DNA of 64,000 bases from Oscillibacter sp. 1-3 (lineage in GTDB: Bacteria; Bacillota; Clostridia; Oscillospirales; Oscillospiraceae). Below are positions 58,401-64,000 of this stretch, piece after piece (position 1 is the first letter of the stretch; every line of letters starts with the position of its first letter). The stretch covers positions 332,765 through 396,764 of the forward strand of contig NZ_KE159703.1 in the NCBI RefSeq assembly GCF_000403435.2, written 5' to 3'. The notes beneath the pieces were generated by a model, which saw only the letters and a list, made by a program, of their open reading frames with translations, was not told the origin of the DNA and did no database searches. The position numbers and the translations under genes were made by a program.

Positions 58401-58911
58401 ATTCACCGACGTGGCCGATACCTTCTGGGCCAACAAGGCGATCTCCACGCTGACCAACGCCGGCATCATTACCGGCTTCCAGGACGGCACCTTCCGTCCC
58501 AACGCGTATATCACCCGCGCCCAGTTTGCGGCCATCGCCGCCCGTTTTGACAACGTGGTGCCCGGCCTGGAGAATCCCTTCTCCGACGTGGCCGAGGACT
58601 ACTGGGCCCGCGACCTGATCGCGTACGCGGCGGACCGGGGCTGGATCAACGGCCAGGGCGGAAAGTTCCGTCCCCTGGAGAACATCACCCGCGTGGAGGC
58701 CATGGACTTCATCAACAACGTCCTGGAGCGCCACGTGGACGAGGAGGGCCTGCTGGAGAACGCCACGACGTGGAGCGACGTTCCCGTCGGCGATCCCAAC
58801 TACTATGTGGTTGAGGAGGCCACCAACTCCCACGACTACACCCGCCGCAAGGAGGGCGAGCTGATGGAGAATTGGACCGCCCTCAACGAGGACCCCGTGT
58901 GGGATGAGTAA
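55435..58911 (+). CDS. Large VWA/SLH-domain cell-surface protein under c-di-GMP riboswitch control
   Basis: 1158 residues from TTG 55435, chosen for its AAGGAAGAG ribosome site. Order: signal peptide (to about residue 32); a His/Cys-rich segment (HEHNSAG.C, LEHTHEEAC, LEEHRHTDSC); degenerate PVQDE-type repeats (residues about 100-130); a region with BspA-like elements (residues about 240-450, VIEGENAENPIKIGSSLFRDAGLTKL and similar); a von Willebrand A domain near 520-710 with MIDAS motif DLSNSMS; a MucBP-like repeat near 830-890; a Gly-rich linker of about 35 residues; then three SLH domains (residues about 935-1110) for cell-wall attachment. Likely an adhesin or matrix protein made according to c-di-GMP level. 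Confidence 0.92.
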   Translation: MSKKKISCRRGLSLFLALVMCAGLLQMPALAAEHEHNSAGWACEKDELTCTILEHTHEEACTSEEPLCGLEEHRHTDSCWSWNCAEPEPDEPPVQPGLSAQDELPVQDELPVQDETLVQDEVPAPDEQPVQDVQTHVPSAYMDIGEMTPEGKVDRIIELMKEVPNQITEENMDVYGPILEECDQIMGGEYMENFGDAELDYAYEVVFEEFFAAIDKFVPAFNAYQELLAEQGNDGKALIESRDEGIQLTYADGVLTVSGEGMFTGLLINKVSYTSIKDYNSERPETAISEVVIEGENAENPIKIGSSLFRDAGLTKLTAGNILAESMAFQEAFVQGANIELTDSTVCASVFTDCEGLGTVTLNHVTFHDNYGRFHLFSGSSIDRLVIRNMDRIGGYAFSGCKIKGEVDLSGVLYIGEHAFSGTGSPELKNISEDAVVEYSDVFASQVENWSERVAGILQGKFRMDPPKTAEPIAPQGWTSSKTGKENSTEGQTSTQITEEARWSDAELTEADVLIQTYLADVQQMDFIFVMDLSNSMSSRGGSDSRYSRFNEMQSKLLDVSGELLASGDEYDCQVAFVTFGGDSDPWYPLPWGESVITKGTMDFQDFTDEVDEAAAFITGSKVYDEYTDYGLGLNKALELAESNQEKGRSTAVILISDGSPNKGDGKTEAEQIKALGVPVFGVLQSVPEREMENAEAAMRNICTNGFFFNGDDTEGFSKAVNDAVHNALRTCILTVDVNSSFTLNADSITASAGVADVSEDGTAITWTIVGKTFEKHTLSYKLRLNPENGAYPEGTFDTNAGSAHLLVSGLEVNEVETPQLTRTQPVRSHTLTVRYQYSNGTQAAAAAVQTVAEGASYSVTSPAISGFRASIAVVSGTMGTEDLLFTVTYTSTGGGGGGGGGGGGGGTGGGGGGGGGGGGTGGTTIADTEVPLAGDLQLNREDHFAYIKGYEDGTVRPNNPLTRAQVATIFYRLLDEMSRTIYFQDTNEFTDVADTFWANKAISTLTNAGIITGFQDGTFRPNAYITRAQFAAIAARFDNVVPGLENPFSDVAEDYWARDLIAYAADRGWINGQGGKFRPLENITRVEAMDFINNVLERHVDEEGLLENATTWSDVPVGDPNYYVVEEATNSHDYTRRKEGELMENWTALNEDPVWDE

Positions 58912-58944
58912 GTTCGGGTACCGCGCAGGTTCCGGCTTCTGAGC

Positions 58945-58982
58945 AAAAAGGCCCCTCCGGTATTTGCCGGAGGGGCCTTTTC
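58945..58982 (+). terminator. Terminator of the surface protein gene
   Basis: AAAAAGGCCCCTCCGG / CCGGAGGGGCCTTTT hairpin with T-run. Confidence 0.92.
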
Positions 58983-59086
58983 CGCTTTGCGAAAAAATCT
59001 CTGGACACAGGGCGCAATGTGTGCTATAATCACTGTCGCTTTCGTACTGTAAAGCGATATATCGGCAAAGTTAGGAGAGAGAAAAT

Positions 59087-60307
59087 TTGAAAGTATTGCT
59101 GAAAAAAGAGAACCTGTTCCTGCGGGTCGCCGTCGGCTTCGTCCTTGGCGTCATCCTGGGCCTGACGGCAAAGGATTTCTCCATTGCCACCAAAGTGGTG
59201 GGCGACCTATACCTCAACCTCATCAAGCTGATGATTATTCCCATCGTGGTCTGCGCCGTCTTCTGCGGCATCGCCAACATCAAAGACGGCAATCTTCTGC
59301 GGCGCATCGGCGTGCGCACCGTGGCGCTGTATGTGCTGATGTTCATTGCCTGTGCCGTCATCTCCCTGGCCATTGCCTGGGTCATCCGGCCGGGCCTTGG
59401 CACCGTGTTTGAAAACGCCCCCGTCTACGAGGGGGAGATCACCACGCCCACCGTCACCAGCTTCCTCATGACCATCGTGCCCACCAACATCATCAAGGCC
59501 GGCGCTGACGGCAGCACCCTGCCGGTGATCCTCTTCACCATCGTCTTCGCCATTGCCATCCTCTCCGTCGGTGAGAAGGGCCGCCCTGTGCTGGACTTCA
59601 TGAACAGCCTGTCCGACGCCTTTTTCAAGATGCTGGGCTACTTCATGGAGATCTCCCCCATCGGCGTGCTGTCTCTGATGGCCTACTCCGTGGCCCAGTA
59701 CGGCGCGGGCATCTTCAGCGCCCTAGCCAAGTACATCGGCACCTGCTGGCTGTGCTGCATCGTGGTGTTCCTCGTGGCCATGGTGCTGCCTGTGAGCCTC
59801 TACACCAAGGTCAGCCCCATAAAATTCATCAAAGCCTGCGGCAAGGTGGCCCTGGTAACCCTGTCCACCACCTCCTCCGCCGCCACTCTGCCCACCACCA
59901 TCAACGTCAGCGTGGAGGACCTGGGCGCGCCGGAGGGCGTGTCCAAGTTCACCCTGCCCCTGGGCTGTACCATCAACATGTGCGGCGGCGCCTGCTCCTT
60001 CTGCTGCCTGGCCGTCTTTGTGTCGGACTTTTACAGCATCAACCTGCCCCTGGGCACCATCATCTTCCTGGTGCTGGTGGCGACGCTTTTGAACATGGCG
60101 GCCCCGGGCATCCCCGGCGGCGGCGTGGTGCTGGGCGCGTCCTTCCTGTCCATCCTGGGCCTGCCCATTGACCTGATGGGGCCCATCAGCGGCTTCTACC
60201 GCCTGCTGGACATGGCCTTTACCACCATCAACGTGGAGGGCGACGTGGCCGCCAATCTGATGATCGCCAAGAGCATCGGTGAGTACGACGGCTCCATGGC
60301 GAAGTGA
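59087..60307 (+). CDS. Dicarboxylate/amino acid:cation symporter (DAACS family), second copy
   Basis: 406 residues from TTG 59087 (TAGGAGAG upstream). Same family as the gene at 9672 but clearly diverged. Helices throughout; LSTTSSAATLPTTINVSVEDLGAPEGVSKFTLPLGCTINMCGGACSFCC near residue 265-310 holds the serine-rich hairpin and, in place of NMDGTA, NMCGGA; then NMAAPGIPGGGVVLGASFLSILGLP near 345. It starts an operon with a prephenate dehydratase/dehydrogenase-like gene eight bases downstream, so an aromatic or shikimate-derived acid is a possible cargo (inference). Confidence 0.93.
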   Translation: MKVLLKKENLFLRVAVGFVLGVILGLTAKDFSIATKVVGDLYLNLIKLMIIPIVVCAVFCGIANIKDGNLLRRIGVRTVALYVLMFIACAVISLAIAWVIRPGLGTVFENAPVYEGEITTPTVTSFLMTIVPTNIIKAGADGSTLPVILFTIVFAIAILSVGEKGRPVLDFMNSLSDAFFKMLGYFMEISPIGVLSLMAYSVAQYGAGIFSALAKYIGTCWLCCIVVFLVAMVLPVSLYTKVSPIKFIKACGKVALVTLSTTSSAATLPTTINVSVEDLGAPEGVSKFTLPLGCTINMCGGACSFCCLAVFVSDFYSINLPLGTIIFLVLVATLLNMAAPGIPGGGVVLGASFLSILGLPIDLMGPISGFYRLLDMAFTTINVEGDVAANLMIAKSIGEYDGSMAK

Positions 60308-60314
60308 GCGCGCG

Positions 60315-61745
60315 ATGATGAAGATCGGTTATCAGGGCATTGAGGGCAGCAACTCCGAGGCCTCCGCCAAGAGCATGGCGGCGCGTCTTGGGTGGACCGA
60401 TGTGGAGTACGTCCCCCTGGTCCACTCCCAGGGCGTCGTCGGCGCCCTTAAGGCCGGAGAGGTGGACTACGGCGTCATGGCGACGCTGAACCACGTGGCC
60501 GGGGTGGTGCTGGAGACGGAGACGGCCCTGCGGGGCCTCAGCTACCGGATGCTGGCGCTGGACTGCATTCCCATCCACCACTGCCTGTTTGTCAAGGACC
60601 CCTCTGTGAGGGAGATCCGTGCCGTGGCCTCCCACATCCAGGCGCTGAAACAGTGCCGGGAGAGGTTGGCCCGGGACTATCCGCAGGCCGAGTGGAAGGA
60701 GGAGGAGGATACCGCCATCGCCGCCCGGCATCTGGCGGAGGGCGTCCTGCCGCCGGACACCGGCGTGCTCTGCCGCAGGGACGCCGGGGAGTCCTTTGGC
60801 CTGCACCTGCTGCAGGAGAATCTGGAGGACGACGCGGAGAACGCCACGGAGTTTGAGCTGATCCGCCTCACCGAGCGGGGACCGGACAAGCTGATTGTTG
60901 TGGCGGGCCTGGGCCTGCTGGGCGGGTCCATGGCCAAGGCGCTCAAGCGCTACACCGGCTGTACTGTGTACGGCTGGAACCGCACCCGCTCCGTGGCGGA
61001 GGCCGCGCTGGCGGAGGGCGCCGTGGACGGCATCGCCGACGAGGCGATCTTTGCCCAGTGCGACCTGCTGATTCCCGTGCTGTACCCGGAGGCCACCATC
61101 CGTTTTCTCCGCGAAAACATCCCGCTGATGAAGCGGGGGGCCCAGGTGGTGGACCTGGTGGGCGTCAAGCAGCGGCTGGTGGAGGAGATCACGCCCCTCG
61201 CCCTGGCCTGCGGCGTCCGCTACACCGGCGGCCACCCCATGGCGGGACTGGCCAGGGCCGGGTATGAGCGGTCCACCCCGGACCTGTTCCAGGGGGCCAG
61301 CATGATTCTGGCACCCACAGAGGCCACCGCTCCAGGGGATCTGGAGACGTTGGAGAGCCTCTTTGCCCAGGTGGGCTTCCGCCGGGTCAAGGTCTGCGAC
61401 CCGCGGACCCATGACCGCATGATCGCCCACACCTCCCAGCTGGCCCACATTGTGTCCAACTCCTACGTGAAAAGCCCCGTCTCCCCGGACTACGTGGGCT
61501 TTGCAGGGGGAAGCTACAAGGACATGACCCGCATCGCGTGTCTCAATGAGAAGGTCTGGAAGGAACTGTTCCTGCTGAACCGGGACGCCCTTTTGCCGGA
61601 GGTGGACCTGCTGATCCGCCACATGATGGAGCTGCGGGAGGCCATCGCGGCGGAGGACGGGAAGCGGCTGGAGGAGCTGCTCCGCCTGGGCCGGGAGGCC
61701 AAGGAGCACATTGACGCACTGAACCCGGACCAGCCCTCGGAGTAA
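60315..61745 (+). CDS. Prephenate dehydratase-like/prephenate dehydrogenase fusion
   Basis: 476 residues. Residues 1-185 look like a prephenate dehydratase periplasmic-binding-like fold (KIGYQGIEGSNSEASAK at the start instead of the usual ..G..GS.S..AA, and YGVMATLNHVAGVV instead of the PIENS segment). Residues 193-470 are prephenate dehydrogenase (VVAGLGLLGGSMAKALKRY Rossmann motif; NRTRSVAEAAL; GGHPMAGLARAGYE with the catalytic histidine; HDRMIAHTSQLAHIVSNSYV). The dehydratase half ends in ENATEFELI where the active TRF motif should be, so its arginine is replaced by glutamate. It may be a dead or altered dehydratase that regulates tyrosine synthesis, or have changed function. Co-transcribed with the symporter upstream. 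Confidence 0.85.
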   Translation: MMKIGYQGIEGSNSEASAKSMAARLGWTDVEYVPLVHSQGVVGALKAGEVDYGVMATLNHVAGVVLETETALRGLSYRMLALDCIPIHHCLFVKDPSVREIRAVASHIQALKQCRERLARDYPQAEWKEEEDTAIAARHLAEGVLPPDTGVLCRRDAGESFGLHLLQENLEDDAENATEFELIRLTERGPDKLIVVAGLGLLGGSMAKALKRYTGCTVYGWNRTRSVAEAALAEGAVDGIADEAIFAQCDLLIPVLYPEATIRFLRENIPLMKRGAQVVDLVGVKQRLVEEITPLALACGVRYTGGHPMAGLARAGYERSTPDLFQGASMILAPTEATAPGDLETLESLFAQVGFRRVKVCDPRTHDRMIAHTSQLAHIVSNSYVKSPVSPDYVGFAGGSYKDMTRIACLNEKVWKELFLLNRDALLPEVDLLIRHMMELREAIAAEDGKRLEELLRLGREAKEHIDALNPDQPSE

Positions 61746-61760
61746 TCGGAGAAGAGAGAG

Positions 61761-61824
61761 ACCCCTCCTGGGTTCCCCGCACACACCCCTCCTTCCCGTT
61801 GAATCAATCTCCAGCGTTTTTTGA
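61761..61824. repeat. 64-bp dispersed repeat, copy 2 (inverted)
   Basis: Reverse complement of 8704-8767 with one visible mismatch. Lies directly after the fusion gene. A hairpin GACCGCCTGG / CCAGGCGGTC (61823-61849) abuts its GTCAAAAAACG end, as at copy 1. Confidence 0.85.
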
Positions 61825-61859
61825 CCGCCTGGGACTGCCCCAGGCGGTCTCTCTTAATT

Positions 61860-62762
61860 TCACAGATATACCTGCACATGGGGCAGACGCTCCAGCTCCC
61901 GGCGGAGACAGCCCAGAAACGCTCCGCTCAGCTCCGGCTTGCGACGGGGGCCCAGGAGGCAGAAGATCCGCTCCTCCGGCGGTCCCTCCTCCAGCTCCAG
62001 GATTCGGATGTCCACCCGGCGGCGCATGGAGAGGGCCACAGATACGGGCGCCGCCGCCCAGCTGTCCGCCCAGCTTCCCTGCCAGCTGAAAAACTGCTCC
62101 AGCAGGGACATCTGGTCCAGCACCGCCCGGGGCTGGGCCCCGCCGGAGAACCAGAAGCTGTGCCAGAGATCGAACTCCGGGTTCCAGGGCAGCCGCAGCT
62201 CCCGGGAGGGGTCCAGCATGGAGGGGTGTACCCGGGGCGGCAGACTGCAGGCGTTTCCCGCCGCCAGCACCATGGGCTCCCGGTAGGCGGGAATGGTCTC
62301 CACCTGGGGATAGAACATATCGTCCGAGATCAGCGCGATGTCCAGCGTCCCCTCCGCCATGTACTGGTACGCCTCCCAGGAGTGGCAGTTGTGAAAGGTC
62401 AGGGCGCAGGCGGGGTTTTTCTCCAGAAAGGTCCGGAACACGGCCGGCAGCAGATAGGTGCTGACGCTGCCCACAGACCCCACCCGCAGTGTCCGGCTTC
62501 GGTCCCGCCGGGCCACGTCCCGGGCCTCCTGCCACACCTGCCGCCACTTCTCCGCCACCAGGACGAAGTCCTGCCCCTGCTCCGTCAGCTCCAGACGGCG
62601 CCGGCCCCGCTTTCGGACCAGCAGGACGCAGCCCAGCTCCTGCTCCAGGGCTTGGATGTGGCGGCTCACCGCCGGCTGGGTGATATACAGCGTCTGTGCC
62701 GCGCCGGAGAGACTGCCGGTCCGCACAGCGGTCAGAAATACCTCAATCTCCTGATATGTCAT
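61860..62762 (-). CDS. LysR-family transcriptional regulator
   Basis: 300 residues, standard length. N-terminal winged HTH: YQEIEVFLTAVRTGSLSGAAQTLYITQPAVSRHIQALEQELGCVLLVRKRGRRRLELTEQG. The effector-binding domain starts near residue 90 (TLRVGSVGSVSTYLLPAVFRTFLEK). It is divergent from the MATE efflux gene with about 115 bases between them and probably controls that gene and itself. The inducer is unknown. Confidence 0.95.
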   Translation of the reverse strand: MTYQEIEVFLTAVRTGSLSGAAQTLYITQPAVSRHIQALEQELGCVLLVRKRGRRRLELTEQGQDFVLVAEKWRQVWQEARDVARRDRSRTLRVGSVGSVSTYLLPAVFRTFLEKNPACALTFHNCHSWEAYQYMAEGTLDIALISDDMFYPQVETIPAYREPMVLAAGNACSLPPRVHPSMLDPSRELRLPWNPEFDLWHSFWFSGGAQPRAVLDQMSLLEQFFSWQGSWADSWAAAPVSVALSMRRRVDIRILELEEGPPEERIFCLLGPRRKPELSGAFLGCLRRELERLPHVQVYL

Positions 62763-62777
62763 AATCTGTCCTCATAA

Positions 62778-62846
62778 ATATAATATTTTTATTATATATT
62801 AACGCCTCATTTGGCATTTTACAAGGGGGAATTTTGCCGGTATACT
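62778..62846. promoter_or_regulatory. Divergent control region: LysR-type dyad and MATE promoter
   Basis: AT-rich inverted repeat ATATAATA-N4-TATTATAT at 62778-62797 is a likely LysR site. The plus-strand promoter is TTTACA (62818-62823), 17 bases, TATACT (62841-62846). Confidence 0.7.
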
Positions 62847-62877
62847 GAATAGGCCGATTCTTCAAGGGGGTGCGCGC

Positions 62878-64000
62878 ATGACAGCCGATCTGACACAGGG
62901 GCCCATCCGGCGGCAGATGGTCTCACTGGCCCTGCCGCTGCTTGCCGGCAATATTTTGCAGCAGCTCTACAACACGGTGGATGTGACCGTTGCGGGGCGG
63001 TATGTAGGCGAGGAGGCCTTCGCCGCCGTGGGCGTGGCCGGGTCCGTGATGAACCTCTTTTTGTTTCTCATCACCGGCTGCTGCAACGGCGTCGGCGCCC
63101 TGCTTTCCCAGTCCCGCGGCGCCGGGGACGCCGGCGCCTTCCGGCGGGAGTTCTTCCTGGCCTCCGCCTTTGGCGGCGGGTGCTCCCTGGCCCTGGCAGC
63201 GCTGGCTGCTCTGGCGCTGCCGCCGCTTCTGACGGCCCTTCGCACGCCGCCGGAGATCGCGGCCCCCGCCGCAGTCTATCTCCGGGTGATCTTCCTGGGA
63301 TTTCTTCCGGCCTTTGCCTACCAGCTGGGCTTTGCCGTGCTGCGGTCCGTGGGCAATACCGCCGCGGCGCTGGGGTTTCTCATGGCGTCCATGGCGGCAA
63401 ACCTGGCGTTGGACCTCCTCTTTGTGGCCGGGCTTCACTGGGGCATTGCCGGGGCGGCCTGGGCCACGGTGCTGGCCCAGACGCTGGCAGCGGTGTGCTG
63501 TCAGGTCTACCTCCGGCGGCGGTTTTCCCATCTGGTCTTCCGCCGGACGGACATGGGGTACGATTCCCGGCTCCTGGGAAGGATCGTCCGGTTCAGCCTG
63601 GTGTCCGCCCTGCATATGTGCAGCCTGTACGTCGGCAAGCTCCTGGTCCAGGGCACGGTGAACGGCCTGGGGGCCGGGGCCATCACCGCCTACACCGCCG
63701 CCACAAGGGTGGAGGGGTTTGCAAACTCCTTCGGAGACAGCGGCGCGGCCTCCATGTCGGTCTTCACCGGGCAGAACACCGGCGCGGGAGACGCCCGGCG
63801 GAGCCGGGCGGGCTTTTTCACCGGCGAGCGGCTGCTGGCGGTCCTGGGGCTGGTGATGTCCGCCCTGATGATCGCCGGGGCGGTGCCGGTCCTCACTCTG
63901 GTGCTGCCGGAGGGGAGCGGGGAGGCGGTTTTCTCGGAGGCCCGGGGGTATCTCCGGCTGGTGGCCTGCTTCTATCTCTTCAATTTCCTGGGCAGCGGCA
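62878..64000 (+). CDS. MATE-family efflux transporter (cut by window edge)
   Basis: 374 residues are visible; the C-terminal fifth is outside the window. Starts MTADLTQGPIRRQMVSLALPLLAGNILQQLYNTVDVTVAGRYVG, the typical MATE opening with the NTVD..VAGR.VG motif. Helices repeat in two six-helix halves; the second begins near residue 235 (FSLVSALHMCSLYVGKLLVQG). These Na+- or H+-driven pumps expel cationic drugs or metabolites. It is paired with the divergent LysR gene. ATG 62878 has AAGGGGG upstream. Confidence 0.93.
   Translation, partial: MTADLTQGPIRRQMVSLALPLLAGNILQQLYNTVDVTVAGRYVGEEAFAAVGVAGSVMNLFLFLITGCCNGVGALLSQSRGAGDAGAFRREFFLASAFGGGCSLALAALAALALPPLLTALRTPPEIAAPAAVYLRVIFLGFLPAFAYQLGFAVLRSVGNTAAALGFLMASMAANLALDLLFVAGLHWGIAGAAWATVLAQTLAAVCCQVYLRRRFSHLVFRRTDMGYDSRLLGRIVRFSLVSALHMCSLYVGKLLVQGTVNGLGAGAITAYTAATRVEGFANSFGDSGAASMSVFTGQNTGAGDARRSRAGFFTGERLLAVLGLVMSALMIAGAVPVLTLVLPEGSGEAVFSEARGYLRLVACFYLFNFLGSG

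Noticed and set aside
1-64000. CRISPR arrays, tRNA and rRNA genes, phage or IS transposase genes
   Set aside because: No regularly spaced direct repeats, no tRNA- or rRNA-like sequence and no transposase or phage structural motif were found by reading both strands.

Overview
The window reads as chromosome of a GC-rich, strictly anaerobic, low-oxygen-tolerance Clostridia member, most like gut Oscillospiraceae (the Flavonifractor / Lawsonibacter / Oscillibacter group). Supporting signs are a threonine T-box, tandem c-di-GMP-I riboswitches, a Spo0A C-terminal-like regulator, an SLH-anchored surface protein, an N-terminal-rubredoxin rubrerythrin, TAXI-TRAP transport and sigma-A promoters with 16-17 bp spacers. 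The genus is an inference; no rRNA, tRNA, CRISPR array, phage or IS transposase gene was seen.

Layout. 1-816: 3' side of a leftward feoAB ferrous-iron operon, cut by the window edge. 817-2985: an AT-richer, gene-poor stretch of short inverted-repeat elements, decayed oxidoreductase genes and one small DUF4177 gene. 2989-8637: T-box-controlled thrS, then a TAXI-TRAP transporter whose binding protein appears circularly permuted. 8892-13777 (leftward): a Spo0A_C-like regulator, a dicarboxylate/amino-acid symporter with a cysteine-desulfidase-like enzyme, and a SARP-type regulator. 14060-19022: a secreted transglutaminase-like protein and a compact pilus-like operon (pilC, four small pilin-like genes, pilT). 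19246-20851: flavodoxin, a CMD-cupin fusion and a repeat-bounded small membrane gene. 21323-25696: ABC exporter, ylmH, DUF4177, DUF896 and xpaC-like genes. 25865-32180: XRE/membrane pair, Zur-type-box zinc-binding lipoprotein, DUF1576 transporter-like protein, Sel1-repeat protein and a membrane protein. 32575-36542: rubrerythrin, then an inositol/sugar catabolic pair divergent from its LacI regulator, with matching palindromic operators.

37057-41184: an EF-G paralogue whose 3' end is duplicated downstream, and recQ. 41281-44980: a BlaI/BlaR1-like pair with two operators, where the metalloprotease sensor carries a triplicated extracellular domain in place of the penicillin-sensing domain. 45239-48779 (leftward): P-loop ATPase, PTS-IIC-like permease, aminotransferase. 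48903-53780: B12-dependent methionine synthase made of three overlapping genes (activation-domain protein, MetH core, Hcy-methyltransferase/MetF fusion), next to a leftward ECF S-component and DUF4430 pair. 54927-58911: tandem c-di-GMP riboswitches in front of a 1158-residue VWA/SLH surface protein. 59087-64000: a second symporter with a prephenate dehydratase-like/dehydrogenase fusion, a LysR regulator and a truncated MATE efflux gene.

The most unusual items are the permuted TAXI binding protein, the triple-repeat M56 sensor, the pair of constant-ended small-gene cassettes at about 1.92-2.35 kb and 20.5-21.1 kb, the pilus-like operon carrying only a PilT-type motor, and the 3'-end duplication behind the EF-G paralogue.
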